This document shows positions 44,793 through 55,169 of a DNA stretch of 64,000 nt, piece after piece. Both the position numbers and the translations under genes were made by a program. The DNA comes from Escherichia sp. E4742. GTDB taxonomy: Bacteria; Pseudomonadota; Gammaproteobacteria; Enterobacterales; Enterobacteriaceae. Each line of letters opens with the position of its first letter. Position 1 is the first letter of the stretch. The DNA lies in NCBI RefSeq assembly GCF_005843885.1, contig NZ_CP040443.1, positions 2,480,001 to 2,544,000 on the forward strand, written 5' to 3'. The notes under the pieces were generated by a model. The model saw only the letters and a list, made by a program, of their open reading frames with translations. It was not told the origin of the DNA and did not search any database.

Positions 44793-46940
44793 TTACGCCA
44801 GTGCCGCTTCGCGCAGGCGAGTTTTCAACTTGTTGTACTCGTCAATCACGTACTGCTCGGCGGCGCGCTGATCGGCGATCGGCTCGACGCGTACGGCGCA
44901 GTATTTGTACTCCGGCGTTTTCGTAATCGGGCTTAAGTTCTCGGTGACCAGCTCGTTACAGGCGCCAATCCACCACTGGTAGGTCATGTAAATCGCCCCT
45001 TTGTTAGGACGATCGCTGACCTGCGCACGTGTGATAATTTTGCCTTTACGCGAGTGCACCCAAACCAATGCCTCATCTTCAATACCCAGACGTTTGGCGT
45101 CTTCGGTATTGATTTGTGCGTAGCCGGGTTCATCAGCCAGCGCCGCCAGTGCCGCACAGTTACCGGTCATCGAACGGCAAGAGTAGTGACCGACTTCACG
45201 CACTGTTGACAGCACCATCGGGTACTCGTCGGTGAGCTTGTCGATTGGCGCTACCCAGTCGCAGGTGAAGAACTGCGCCAGACCGTTCGGGGTATCAAAC
45301 TTCTCTTTAAACAGATAAGAAGTCCCCTGATCGGCATCTGACGTATCGCGGCAAGGCCACTGAATGAAGCCCAGTTCGCCCATTTTCTCGTAAGTCGCAC
45401 CGTAGAAATCCGGGCACAGATGACGCAACTCGTCCCAGATCTCCTGGGTATTGTTGTAGTGCATCGGATAACCCATACGGGTGGCGATTTCACTGATAAT
45501 CTGCCAGTCCGTTTTCAGATCCCACTTCGGTTCAACCGCCTTGAAGAAACGCTGGAAGCCACGGTCAGCCGCAGTATAGACACCTTCATGCTCGCCCCAC
45601 GACGTTGACGGTAAAATGACATCCGCCGCCGACGCGGTTTTGGTCATAAAGATGTCCTGAACGATGACCAGTTCCAGATCTTCAAAGGCTTTACGTACTG
45701 CCGACAGTTCCGCATCCGTTTGCAGCGGATCTTCGCCCATAATGTACGCGGCACGCACTTCGCCATGCGCTGCGCGGTGTGGCAGCTCGCTGATGCGATA
45801 GCCGGTATGAGCAGGCAGGCTTTCCACGCCCCAGGCTTTGGCGAATTTCTCGCGGTTAGCCGGATCTTTCACGTACTGGTATCCCGGATACGTATCCGGC
45901 AGCGCGCCCATATCACAGGCACCCTGCACGTTGTTCTGACCACGAACCGGGTTAACGCCCGCATGCGGCTTACCGAGGTTACCGGTCAGCATCGCGAGGC
46001 TGGTCAGAGAACGCACGGTTTCCACGCCCTGATAGAACTGGGTCACACCCATGCCCCACAGAATAGATGCGCTTTCCGCCTGGGCATACATCCGCGCCGC
46101 CTGACGAATCTCACTGGCGCTAACGCCGGTGATATCTTCAACCGACTCCGGCGTGTAGCCTTCAACGATTTTACGATACTCTTCAAAGCCTTCCGTACGG
46201 GAAGCGACAAACGCTTTGTCGTACAGATTTTCTTCAATAATGACATGGCCCATCGCATTCAACAGCGCGATGTTCGAGCCGTTTTTCAGTGCGATGTGCA
46301 TGTCAGCAATGCGCGCGGTTTCAATTTTGCGCGGATCGCAGACGATAATTTTCGCCCCGTTACGTTTAGCGTTAATCACGTGATTCGCCACGATAGGGTG
46401 GGAATCCGCCGGGTTGTACCCGAAAACGAACACTAAATCGGTATTATCAATTTCGTTAATGGCATTGCTCATTGCGCCGTTACCGACCGATTGGTGCAGA
46501 CCTGCAACCGATGGGCCGTGTCAGACGCGAGCGCAGCAGTCAACGTTATTGGTACCAATAACGGCGCGCGCAAATTTTTGCATTACATAGTTGGTTTCGT
46601 TACCCGTACCACGCGAGGAGCCTGTCGTCTGGATGGCATCCGGACCGTACTTCTCTTTGATGGCGCTCAGGCGCTCGGCAACGTAATTCAGTGCCTCATC
46701 CCAGGAAACAGGTTCGAGTTTGCCGCCACGCTGGCGACGGATCATGGGGGTTTTCAGGCGCGGGGTCAGGATCTGGGTATCGTTAATAAAATCCCAGCCA
46801 TAATAACCCTTCAGACACAGAGTACCCTGGTTGGTTTTCCCCTGCGCTGCCTCCGCCCGGACGATTTTGCCGTTATCGACGACCAGGTTGATTTTGCAAC
46901 CTGATGCGCAATATGGGCAAACCGTGACGACTTTTTTCAT
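44793..46940 (-). CDS. fdhF: FdhF, selenocysteine formate dehydrogenase H
   Basis: Molybdenum bis-MGD selenoenzyme of the formate hydrogenlyase complex, oxidising formate during fermentation. 715 residues when the in-frame TGA at 46523-46521 (codon 140) is read as selenocysteine; without this it appears as two frames. The [4Fe-4S] cysteines CPYCASGC (8, 11, 15) and Cys42 are near the N-terminus, and the active site is NVDCCARV-Sec-HGPSVAG. Molybdopterin-family blocks continue to the C-terminus. A SECIS hairpin follows the TGA and a sigma-54 promoter lies upstream. Confidence 0.98.
46484..46523 (-). promoter_or_regulatory. SECIS element and selenocysteine codon of fdhF
   Basis: TGA at 46523-46521, followed on the minus strand by a hairpin-forming segment containing GGTTGCAGGTCTGCACC, with the GGUCUG apical loop that binds SelB. 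It directs insertion of Sec140. Confidence 0.93.
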
Positions 46941-46991
46941 CAGTCTCGCTCCAGTTAATCAAATCACGCATACGCGCTCTCGACCACAGTA

Positions 46992-47007
46992 TGCATCTTT
47001 TATGCCA
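46992..47007 (-). promoter_or_regulatory. Sigma-54 promoter of fdhF
   Basis: Minus strand TGGCATAAAAGATGCA has -24 GG and -12 GC with correct spacing. FhlA with formate activates it; the FhlA sites should lie about 100 bases upstream, near 47080-47110 (TTTCGTTTCGTCACG on the minus strand). Confidence 0.88.
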
Positions 47008-47107
47008 CATTTTATTTGAGGCTATTCCCTGATATTACGGGCACTATTTATTCAAAACTCTGACGAAAAACAGGCTGTCGTCAGTTTTGACGTGACGAAA
47101 CGAAATA

Positions 47108-47129
47108 CCGCGTGACAGCCATCACGCGG
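47108..47129 (-). terminator. Hairpin downstream of mdtP
   Basis: CCGCGTGA (47108-47115) / TCACGCGG (47122-47129), loop CAGCCA, nine bases past the mdtP stop. On the minus strand TATTTCGTTTCG follows, a weak U-tract. It adjoins the presumed FhlA region of fdhF. Confidence 0.6.
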
Positions 47130-47137
47130 CAGACATT

Positions 47138-48604
47138 TTATTTTTTCTCAACGACGGGAGCCGCCTGATACCCGCCGCCCAGCGATTTCATCAACTGAAT
47201 ACTTTGAATCACACGGCGGCTGTCCAGCATCAGTAATGACATCTCTTCGGAAAGCACCGGCAACTGAGCTTCGGTGGCCAGTAAGCGGCTGGTTAGACCG
47301 CGTTGGTAGGCGGCGTCGGCGGCACGCTGGGTGAAGCGGGTTGCTTCTACGCGTTCTGCCTGCATCTCCCGCTCGTCGTTGAGCGTTTGCAGACGCGTGC
47401 CATTGACTGCAACGTCGCGCACCGCGTTCAGTACTGACTGGTTGTAACGTTCAATCATCATGTTGCTGGCGGCGCGAGTGCCTTCGAGATTGGCATTCAA
47501 CCGTCCACCGTCAAACAGTGGCAATTTCAGACCCGGTATGAAGTTGAACTGACGACTGGTCTTTTTGAATAAGGTATCCAGGTGGATGGAGTCCAGACCG
47601 AAAAACGCTTTGATATCAAAGCTCGGGTAGAACAGCGCCCGCGCGGAATCTACCTGATCTAATGACGCCTGAACATACCAGCGCATGGCTTGCAGATCCG
47701 GGCGTCTGGCGAGCAACTCATAAGAGAGCGTCGCCGGAATGCCGGTCTGTACTTGCGGTAATGCCACCGGCTTGATCTCCGGCATATCGCTGGCCCCCGC
47801 GCCAATCAATGCGCGCAGAGATTCTCGCGTTTCGGTGATTTGCCCTTTGACGGCAGCAATTTGTTTATCGACCGCCAGAATCTGTGCCCGCGCGCCGTGG
47901 AAAGGCACTTGCGCTTCCAGGCCGTGTGCCACTTTACTCTGGTGCGCTTTAACCGCGTAATCAATCACATCGCGAGTTTGTTCTAACAGATCAAGCATCT
48001 GATAGCTGGCCTGGATACTGTAATAAAGCTGCGCTACGCCAGTGGTCAGCGATAGCTCTACTGCTGCGGTTTCTGCCAGCGCGGCATTATGCGCGCCAAT
48101 AGCGGCGGCAACCGCCGAGCGATGTACACCCCACAAATCAAGATCCAGTCCGGCAAACAAACCTACTGTGGCTTCCGTATAGTACGGCCCGTCCATACCC
48201 AGTGCTGGCGCATCCATTGAATAAGGGCTTAAAAAACCGTTCGCCGAGACACGTTGGCGGTTGAGCATCCCTAACGCAGCCACCTGCAATTGTGAACCGG
48301 CATCTAACAGGTCGGCCTGTGATTGCGCTTTTTCTTCCCGCAGTTTCGCTTCAGCAAGCGTGTGTGAACCTTGCAGCGTGCGCTGGATCAGGGTATCCAG
48401 TTGCGGATCGTTAAATTGTTTCCACCACTGCGCCTGTGGCCAGCCGGAACTGGCCAGATGAATATCATCGGCAAGTTTGATTTGTTCCGGTTTGAGCTGT
48501 TGATGAGGCGCAGAATCCTTACGTACCAGGGCACAGCCGGAAAGCAGCGTCGTGCTGCCGAGAATGCAGCACAACAGCAGGCGTGAAAGTTGACGATTGA
48601 TCAT
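47138..48604 (-). CDS. mdtP: MdtP, TolC-like outer-membrane efflux lipoprotein
   Basis: Outer-membrane channel of the MdtNOP efflux system (reported to affect puromycin, acriflavine and related dyes). 488 residues; lipoprotein signal with lipobox LLSGC near residue 24. Two outer-membrane-factor repeats of the NodT type (LSLTTGVAQLYYSIQASYQML and RVEATRFTQRAADAAYQRGL) form the helical barrel. The start overlaps the mdtO stop by 4 bases. Confidence 0.95.
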   Translation of the reverse strand: MINRQLSRLLLCCILGSTTLLSGCALVRKDSAPHQQLKPEQIKLADDIHLASSGWPQAQWWKQFNDPQLDTLIQRTLQGSHTLAEAKLREEKAQSQADLLDAGSQLQVAALGMLNRQRVSANGFLSPYSMDAPALGMDGPYYTEATVGLFAGLDLDLWGVHRSAVAAAIGAHNAALAETAAVELSLTTGVAQLYYSIQASYQMLDLLEQTRDVIDYAVKAHQSKVAHGLEAQVPFHGARAQILAVDKQIAAVKGQITETRESLRALIGAGASDMPEIKPVALPQVQTGIPATLSYELLARRPDLQAMRWYVQASLDQVDSARALFYPSFDIKAFFGLDSIHLDTLFKKTSRQFNFIPGLKLPLFDGGRLNANLEGTRAASNMMIERYNQSVLNAVRDVAVNGTRLQTLNDEREMQAERVEATRFTQRAADAAYQRGLTSRLLATEAQLPVLSEEMSLLMLDSRRVIQSIQLMKSLGGGYQAAPVVEKK

Positions 48605-50652
48605 TGCGTGGCTCCTTGTGCCTGTTCCGTGGCGGGCGTTAATGCCGGGGCTGTCCAGTCTGGCAAGCGGGCGAAAAGCTGGCAGACGTGTTGCTCCTGT
48701 TTTAATAAAGTCGGCAGGATGGCCTGCGAGGCGGGTGTTTCTTCAAGCGTTATTTGAGGAGAACGGCTGAGTGCGGTTGCCAGACCGGCGGCGTATTTCT
48801 CCAGTGCGTCGGCAAACTGGCCTGCTCTGTCCGGCTGTAGTGCGTTATCCAGCGCCTGCGCCGAGTTCCAGGTCGCATCCCAGGCGTGAAGAATGTCGCG
48901 TCCCTGACGAATAACCGTTTGCGAACGTTCAATCAGTAATGCGCGTTCTTCGCTGTCTAGTTGACGCTCCAGCGCCACGCGTTGGCACATCTCTTCACAG
49001 GCATTAAACGCCGCATGCAGACCTATACGAATTTGCAGATAAGTGCGCAGAGCCGTGGCTTCCTGCTGGCGTGGGATCCGCATTACTTTACTCAACATAC
49101 CCAGCGCGCCAGCCAGTTTTTGCGGCAGTGTGCGCGCTTCACTTTCAGGCCAGACAAAGGTGTAAATCACCGCGGACACCACGGTACCAATGATGATACC
49201 CAGGGCGCGATCGCGAATTTCCACCAGGTCGTACACCGGGCCAAAAACGTTTTCGAGCGTGGCGAGCGCGAAGGTGACCACCATCTGTGTGCCGATATAA
49301 GAAGAGCGTTCGGAGCTGGTGGCAATCCATGCGCCCAACAGGAAAATCGGTGCCAGCACAAACAGCAATTCGACAATATTGTCCAGCCAGGGCATGACCA
49401 GTAGCGTGAATAACAGCGCCAGAATCGCGCCGCAAAAGGCCCCGCCAAAACGCAGCACCATCTTCTGGTACGACGAACCGACGTTCGGGTTAGCGACGAT
49501 CACGCAGGTCAGCATACAGGTATGAATACCTTCCCAGTCGACGCCGCTGTAGAAGGTGTAACAGATCAAACAGGCGAGCAGCGTTTTTACCGCGTAGCGA
49601 ATATAGTCTGGATTGGTAAAAGCATCGGCGACCATTGACGGCGGTTTGGCTGCGGGCGTTGGCGGCGTATTCGGGTCCATCTGACCCAGTTGCAACAACG
49701 TCTGGCAGATATTCTCCAGGTTACATTCCCGTGCTGCCATCGCTTCACTTTCACTAAGCCGCCAGTCGCTTTGCCAGCACTGCCCTTTGGCAATAGCATG
49801 TTGCAGTTTGTTGATTTCAGAGGCTAATTTTTGCCGAAACTCAATGATTGCCTGTGAATCAGCAAAAGAGGTGGGATCGTAGCGATTCAGCGTCGAGTAA
49901 ATGTAGGTTACCGTTGCCACGCAGCTTTGCCACCATGCGCTTTGAGTTCGCCAGTTGGCATCGTCCGCGAGACAAAAGACATTGAGTTTTTGCAGTGCCA
50001 GTGCCTCTCTTTCAATCCGCGTTTCGGGTAGCGGTGCGAGGCTGTCCGTCAGGTGACTAATGGCATCATCAAGCCGATTATTAAGCGCCTGATGCATTTG
50101 CGTAATGGCACGACTGGGAAACCACAGCACGCCGATTAACGTCATCAATAACGTCGGGTAGAGGCCGACAACGATACACCACAGCGTTAAGCGCACGACC
50201 ACTTCCGGATAGTCGAGCATGGCGGGGAAGGTTTGCCCGTAAATAGCGACAATGGCGACGGCGAAAAAGACCAGCCCCAGCCGATGGGTACGCATCAAAA
50301 ACATGCAACCCATCAGGACAGGACCTGCGATGATCAATCTGATCAACGGTTCGCCGTATGACCATTTGTAGATCAAAAACAGGCTGGCGATCTCCAGCAC
50401 CGTGGCGACCACAAATAAGATCGCCACAAATTTGGTGTAAAACGCGTTCGACTGAATACCGTAAAACAGCACTGCCAGCGATAACGCCACAAAAGGGATC
50501 TCAAAGGTCATCGAGATCAGAATCACCAGCAGGCAGCCTACCCAGAGTTGCACGGTCTGCGGCACGCGGCCAGGTCGCCGCTCGCTTAACTCTTCATGAA
50601 AGAACGCCAGCAGCCTGACCACCGGTAATGGCAGGGAGTTGAGCGCGCTCAT
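48601..50652 (-). CDS. mdtO: MdtO, FUSC-family inner-membrane efflux protein
   Basis: 683 residues of the fusaric-acid/aromatic-acid exporter family (YccS/AaeB type): two blocks of membrane helices (about 35-170 and 370-500) each followed by a cytoplasmic domain. The second block has GVDWEGIHTCMLTCVIVANPN and FGGAFCGAILALLFTLLVMPW. Probably works with MdtN as adaptor and MdtP as outer channel. The start codon shares one base with the mdtN stop. Confidence 0.95.
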   Translation of the reverse strand: MSALNSLPLPVVRLLAFFHEELSERRPGRVPQTVQLWVGCLLVILISMTFEIPFVALSLAVLFYGIQSNAFYTKFVAILFVVATVLEIASLFLIYKWSYGEPLIRLIIAGPVLMGCMFLMRTHRLGLVFFAVAIVAIYGQTFPAMLDYPEVVVRLTLWCIVVGLYPTLLMTLIGVLWFPSRAITQMHQALNNRLDDAISHLTDSLAPLPETRIEREALALQKLNVFCLADDANWRTQSAWWQSCVATVTYIYSTLNRYDPTSFADSQAIIEFRQKLASEINKLQHAIAKGQCWQSDWRLSESEAMAARECNLENICQTLLQLGQMDPNTPPTPAAKPPSMVADAFTNPDYIRYAVKTLLACLICYTFYSGVDWEGIHTCMLTCVIVANPNVGSSYQKMVLRFGGAFCGAILALLFTLLVMPWLDNIVELLFVLAPIFLLGAWIATSSERSSYIGTQMVVTFALATLENVFGPVYDLVEIRDRALGIIIGTVVSAVIYTFVWPESEARTLPQKLAGALGMLSKVMRIPRQQEATALRTYLQIRIGLHAAFNACEEMCQRVALERQLDSEERALLIERSQTVIRQGRDILHAWDATWNSAQALDNALQPDRAGQFADALEKYAAGLATALSRSPQITLEETPASQAILPTLLKQEQHVCQLFARLPDWTAPALTPATEQAQGATQ

Positions 50653-51683
50653 TATTGCGGCTCAAGATTAGCGACTGCCGAAGCGCCGATGCGGAACATT
50701 TCCGGGTCAGGTTTATCAACCATGATTTTGACCGGAAAACGCTGGGCGACGCGGACCCAGTTAATAGACCGTGACACTTTCGGCAGGCCGCCCAGCACCA
50801 GGCCGCCGTCATCCGGTAGCACGCCGTAGCCAATCGAATCCACTTTACCCTCGAAGGTTTTGCCGCTGTCGCTCATCAGGCGAATCGTTGCGGGTGTACC
50901 TGAGCGAATATTTTTCAGATCGGTTTCGCGGAAGTTGGCGATCACGTACCAGTGACGAGTGTCGATTAGGGTGAAAATAGGGCGCATGGCAGAAGCAAAT
51001 TGCCCAACCGAGGTTTTAAGGGAAATGACCCGGCCATCAAACGGCGCGCGGACGGTCGCCATTTCCAGATGCAGTTTGGTCAGGGCAATATCCGCTTCGA
51101 CCGCCGCACGTTGCGCCACCAGCGCATCGACGCCGCTGACGGCGCTGGCGGCTGACTGCGCCTGTAACAATACGGCATTAAGATCCGCTTCTGCAGCGCG
51201 CTGCGCCGTTCTTGCACGGTCAACGTCTTCCGCTGAGACAAAACCTTCTTTCAGTAATGGCTCGGTGCGGCGTAATGTATCGCTGGCCTGTTTTGCAGCG
51301 GCACGGGCTTTTTCTACCGTGGCATTAACCGAGTCGGCACCAAGCTGTTGCGCGTCAACGCTACGCTGGGTGAGCATAATTTGCTTATCCAGCGCCGCGA
51401 GGGAGGCTTCGGCTTTCGCCAGATTGGCCTCGTATGGGCGCGGGTCGATGCGGAACAGCAAATCGCCCTGTTTGACTGCCTGGTTGTCGGTGACCGCCAG
51501 TTCTACAATGCGCCCGCTGACTTCCGGCACCACATCAATGGTATCTGCTGACGCGTAAGCGTCATTAGTTGATGGCGCACTGTCTACGCGCCAGATAACG
51601 AAAACAAGGGCAACCAGCGCCAACGCAACCACTAACAGAGCAGGGAATTTACTGCGAGGAGCTTTTTTCGGCGTACTTTCCAT
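50652..51683 (-). CDS. mdtN: MdtN, membrane-fusion (HlyD-type) efflux adaptor
   Basis: 343-residue periplasmic adaptor: N-terminal membrane anchor (FPALLVVALALVALVFVIW), lipoyl-like domain with VVPEVSGRIVELAVTDNQAVKQGD, long coiled-coil hairpin rich in Ala/Gln/Glu (about 90-190), then VRAPFDGRVISLKTSVGQF and a beta-barrel end. It links MdtO to MdtP. It is preceded closely by ytcA. Confidence 0.95.
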   Translation of the reverse strand: MESTPKKAPRSKFPALLVVALALVALVFVIWRVDSAPSTNDAYASADTIDVVPEVSGRIVELAVTDNQAVKQGDLLFRIDPRPYEANLAKAEASLAALDKQIMLTQRSVDAQQLGADSVNATVEKARAAAKQASDTLRRTEPLLKEGFVSAEDVDRARTAQRAAEADLNAVLLQAQSAASAVSGVDALVAQRAAVEADIALTKLHLEMATVRAPFDGRVISLKTSVGQFASAMRPIFTLIDTRHWYVIANFRETDLKNIRSGTPATIRLMSDSGKTFEGKVDSIGYGVLPDDGGLVLGGLPKVSRSINWVRVAQRFPVKIMVDKPDPEMFRIGASAVANLEPQ

Positions 51684-51701
51684 GAGCGCGTCTCAAATAG
51701 A

Positions 51702-51977
51702 TTAGAAAAATGCCAGCCAGAACAGCATGGCGTAGAGAGCAAAAAGGGCGGTATAAATAATTCCGACAAATGCCAGATTGATATTTGTCCGCTGAATAAT
51801 TCGCCTCGTGATGAGCGTCAAAATAAGGCTGGCAATGGCGCAGAAAAACCAGCTGGGATAATAAGCGCCGATCACCGGGATTGCCGGAGATAATGAGCAT
51901 CCCGAAACCATGAAAACGGGAATTATCCACGCTGTTTTTTTGAGTTGCATCGCCATGCGAGAGAGAACTGTTGGCAT
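51702..51977 (-). CDS. ytcA: YtcA, small membrane lipoprotein of the mdtNOP operon
   Basis: 91 residues from MPTVLSRMAMQ. A lipobox (MVSGC, Cys about 27) suggests a lipoprotein, followed by two hydrophobic helices. Eighteen bases separate it from mdtN, and FUSC efflux operons often begin with such a small membrane gene, so it is probably an accessory part of the pump. The open frame extends 16 codons upstream, but this start matches the known protein. Confidence 0.88.
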   Translation of the reverse strand: MPTVLSRMAMQLKKTAWIIPVFMVSGCSLSPAIPVIGAYYPSWFFCAIASLILTLITRRIIQRTNINLAFVGIIYTALFALYAMLFWLAFF

Positions 51978-52149
51978 ATTAAATACATCCTGTCTGCTGC
52001 GAACAATATCTGTAGTGAATATCAATATCCATTGAAGGCGTCAGTATGGCTATTTTCTCGATGAATAAAAATAGCTTTATTCAGCCACCGCATTCATAAC
52101 TTATATATTTTATTTATTAATTGGCTGTATATATTTTTAAAATAAATGC

Positions 52150-52175
52150 TTTTGGGGGCTTCAGCGCCCCCAAAA
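52150..52175 (-). terminator. Hairpin after yjcS
   Basis: TTTTGGGGGC (52150-52159) / GCCCCCAAAA (52166-52175), a 10-bp stem 10 bases past the yjcS stop. Confidence 0.8.
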
Positions 52176-52185
52176 GCGAGTGGCA

Positions 52186-54171
52186 TTAATTTGGGGTTAC
52201 AATATTCACCCACAAATCGAAATTATCCAGACAAGCAATAATTTCTTCCAGTTTCGCGCCATTGCCAATAATTTTGGCTTTCTTCGCTTTTACCAGATCC
52301 GCCATTTTGGCTTGTCCGGTCAGCACGGCGTGCAGATCTTCACGGCTGATGTAGAAAGAGGCGTTGGCTTGTGGTTGCAGCGTTTTACGGTAGTTAAGCA
52401 CGCTATCGTTCAGGGTCAGGTTGAGGTTATCGCCGTTACTCATATTGAAGTTCAGGCTGATGTTCTTCCCGGCAGCTTTTTCGCTATCGAGTCGAACGGC
52501 CATAAAGTCGAACAGCATTTCGACCGACATCCCGCGAATGGTATCCGGGGAACCGGTGGTACCGTGACTGAACTTATGTACCCCTTCGCGCAGCTCTTTC
52601 GCGCCAGTCAGGTAGAAACCGCGCCAGGTGGCGGACTCGGCCTGATAGCCCAGCTGTTCAAAGTTATTCGCTTGCAGATTCTTCGCGACCTGGTCACCCG
52701 GGTTGGCGGCAATCACCTGTTTCAGCAACTCTGCGGACCAGCGATAATCACCTTGCTTGTTCGCTTCTTTCGCCAGGTTGATGACACGGGCAGAACCGCC
52801 CAGCGCCTGCACATAACGTTTACCCATCTCCACCTGACCATACGGATGCAGGTTAGCCGGGTTACCGTCGTAATAGCCAAGATAGAAGTTATACACCGCG
52901 CGGGCGTTGTGGCTGACAGAACCGTAATAGCCGCGGCTGGCCCAGTTATTGGCAAGCGCAGGCGGCAGCTTAATCATGTCGCCGATTTCATTCATGGTGT
53001 AGCCCTGGTTCGCCAGGTGCAGGGTCTGGTCGTGAATGTACTTGATAGTATCGCGATATTTACCAATATAATCATTGATATGCTTATTGCCCCACACCGG
53101 CCAGGTGTGCGGCATAAACAGTACTTCTGCGTCGTTACCCCACATATCCAGCGTTTCGTTCAGATACTCGGTCCACTTGCTGGTGTCGCGGGTTTTCGCG
53201 CCGCGCAGAGTGTAGAAGTTGTGCAGGGTATGCGTGGCGTTCTCGGCGGTACACAGGGCTTTCAGGGCCGGAATATAGAAGTGCATTTCGGCTGGCGCTT
53301 CGCTGCCTGGGGTCATCAGGAAGTCAAACTCCAGGCCGTCGATAATCATCTTCTCGCCAGTTCTGACGATAGTTTTAGTCGGTGCAATAATGCTCGGGTC
53401 GCCCGTTGCCAGCGTCACGCCAAGGCCATTACCCACGTTACCTTGCGCGTTGTGCGGCAGTAACAGACCGTAAGAGTAGAGCGCACGGCGGCTCATGATG
53501 TTACCCGCCAGCACGTTTTCGCTGATGGCTTCGTCCATAAAGCCAGCCGGAGCGATTACCTGAACTTTGCCGGATTTAACATCAGCTTCAGAGATAATGC
53601 CTTTCACGCCGCCATAGTGGTCAGTGTGGCTGTGAGTGTAGATAACGGCAACAATCGGTTTTTGCGGACGATGCTGGAAGTAAAGGTCAAGTGCGGCTTT
53701 TGCGGCAGGCGGCGTTACCAGCGGGTCGATAACAATAATGCCTTTCTCACCCTCAACGAACGTAATGTTAGAGATATCCTGGCCGCGCACCTGATACATT
53801 TTATCGGTGACTTTGAACAGGCCAGAAATACCGTTGATCTGCGACTGACGCCACAGGCTGGGGTTTACGGTTTCCGGCGCTGCGGCATTAATATCAAATT
53901 TGTAATCGTCCGCGCGGTAGTAAACTTTACCGTTAGCATCACGCAGAATACCTTCATCCAGCAGCGGGGCGATAAATCCTCGCTGGGCATCGTCAAAATC
54001 CTGCCGATCGCTAAACGGTAATGATTTGGCGTAATTCTGATTAACCTGCTGGGTATATTGAGTAGCGACTTTCGCTTCATCTGTTGCGTAAGCGGTATTT
54101 ATCATCATGCCGCTGACGGTGGTTAACGCAATAACAATCCTGCTCAAACGGAATAACCGAGAGTTATTCAT
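52186..54171 (-). CDS. yjcS: YjcS, periplasmic alkyl-sulfatase-like metallo-beta-lactamase-fold protein
   Basis: 661 residues with a signal peptide ending TAYA. The metal-binding motif THSHTDHYGG (about 180-189) and further His/Asp ligands (ENATHTLHN) place it with the SdsA1-type linear alkyl sulfatases, with an alkyl-sulfatase dimerisation region and a C-terminal SCP2-like domain (about 535-661). Substrate in Escherichia is unproven. ATG 54171 with GGAG seven bases upstream is preferred; the ATG at 54183 overlaps that site. Last K-12-like gene before the accessory block. Confidence 0.94.
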   Translation of the reverse strand: MNNSRLFRLSRIVIALTTVSGMMINTAYATDEAKVATQYTQQVNQNYAKSLPFSDRQDFDDAQRGFIAPLLDEGILRDANGKVYYRADDYKFDINAAAPETVNPSLWRQSQINGISGLFKVTDKMYQVRGQDISNITFVEGEKGIIVIDPLVTPPAAKAALDLYFQHRPQKPIVAVIYTHSHTDHYGGVKGIISEADVKSGKVQVIAPAGFMDEAISENVLAGNIMSRRALYSYGLLLPHNAQGNVGNGLGVTLATGDPSIIAPTKTIVRTGEKMIIDGLEFDFLMTPGSEAPAEMHFYIPALKALCTAENATHTLHNFYTLRGAKTRDTSKWTEYLNETLDMWGNDAEVLFMPHTWPVWGNKHINDYIGKYRDTIKYIHDQTLHLANQGYTMNEIGDMIKLPPALANNWASRGYYGSVSHNARAVYNFYLGYYDGNPANLHPYGQVEMGKRYVQALGGSARVINLAKEANKQGDYRWSAELLKQVIAANPGDQVAKNLQANNFEQLGYQAESATWRGFYLTGAKELREGVHKFSHGTTGSPDTIRGMSVEMLFDFMAVRLDSEKAAGKNISLNFNMSNGDNLNLTLNDSVLNYRKTLQPQANASFYISREDLHAVLTGQAKMADLVKAKKAKIIGNGAKLEEIIACLDNFDLWVNIVTPN

Positions 54172-54461
54172 ATAAATCTCCATTTATCATTTATGTCGTA
54201 AATATATAATCCATGCAAAATACGTCATTTAAAGCTGGCGTTATCATAATTGGGAATTTGCGACTTTAATAAGTGGAAGTGTGAGCGGAACGAGCCATTT
54301 TATTAGGCATTTGTGCTGAAGAGGGAAAATGACGGCATATTTATTATTGCCATCAATAATGTGACCTGACTTATGTTTTTATTATATATATTGCTTTTCT
54401 CTTTCACTTCGGCAAGAAGTCCGCACAATGATTAATCAGGTGAATAATTCGGAGTATAACC

Positions 54462-55169
54462 ATGAAACCTGTTGTGCTGGTGGTGGATGATGACACGGCT
54501 ATCTGCGCACTGTTGCAGGACGTGTTAAGTGAACATGTCTTTACGGTTTCAGTCTGCCATACCGGGCAGGAGGCAATATCACGTGTTGAGGGCGATCCTG
54601 ATATCGCGCTGGTGGTGCTGGATATGATGCTACCCGATACCAACGGCCTGAGGGTATTGCAACAATTACAGAAAATGCGTCCTGCACTGCCGGTGGTGAT
54701 GCTGACCGGCCTGGGCAGCGAGTCTGATGTGGTGGTCGGGCTGGAAATGGGCGCAGATGATTACATCTGCAAGCCGTTTACCCCACGGGTAGTGGTCGCG
54801 CGACTAAAAGCGGTGCTACGGCGCGTTGGCGCGCTGGTGGTCAATGAGGAGAAAAACGCCGGGCTGTCATTCAATGGCTGGTATCTCGATACCACGCGCT
54901 GCCAGTTGCACAATCCGCTACAGCAACATGTCGAGCTGACCCAGGGCGAATATGGCTTGTTACTGGCCCTGGCGCAAAACGCTCGTCGGGTGTTAAGCCG
55001 CGAGCAGTTGCTGGAGTTCACCCACAGCGATAGCGTGGAGGTGTTTGATCGCACTATCGACGTATTAATCATGCGCTTACGACGCAAAATCGAACTAAAC
55101 CCGCATCAGCCGATGTTGATTAAAACTCTGCGCGGTCTGGGGTATGTCTTCGCTGCCGACGTGCACTAA
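54462..55169 (+). CDS. OmpR/PhoB-family response regulator of the sugar locus
   Basis: 235 residues. Receiver domain 1-120 with acidic pocket Asp10/Asp11, phosphoacceptor Asp54 (VVLDMMLP), Thr82 and Lys104; winged-helix DNA-binding domain about 130-232 with ELTQGEYGLLLALAQN and the closing KTLRGLGYVF. CGGAG ribosome site. It flanks a six-gene sugar operon whose other side has the hybrid kinase gene, so it is the likely output of that sensor. Its stop overlaps the stop of the convergent kinase gene by 3 bases. No equivalent lies here in K-12. Confidence 0.9.
   Translation: MKPVVLVVDDDTAICALLQDVLSEHVFTVSVCHTGQEAISRVEGDPDIALVVLDMMLPDTNGLRVLQQLQKMRPALPVVMLTGLGSESDVVVGLEMGADDYICKPFTPRVVVARLKAVLRRVGALVVNEEKNAGLSFNGWYLDTTRCQLHNPLQQHVELTQGEYGLLLALAQNARRVLSREQLLEFTHSDSVEVFDRTIDVLIMRLRRKIELNPHQPMLIKTLRGLGYVFAADVH

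Noticed and set aside
46521..46940. fdhF as a pseudogene broken by a nonsense codon
   Set aside because: The TGA is at the conserved selenocysteine position and is followed by the SECIS hairpin; both halves are intact and full length.
52040..52080. GCTATTTT / AAAATAGC inverted repeat before ytcA as a regulator site
   Set aside because: It lies in very AT-rich DNA where such repeats arise by chance; no known regulator fits it.
52180..53463. 427-codon plus-strand open frame opposite yjcS
   Set aside because: Antisense shadow of a well-conserved gene; no ribosome site, no recognisable domain, and composition dictated by yjcS codons.
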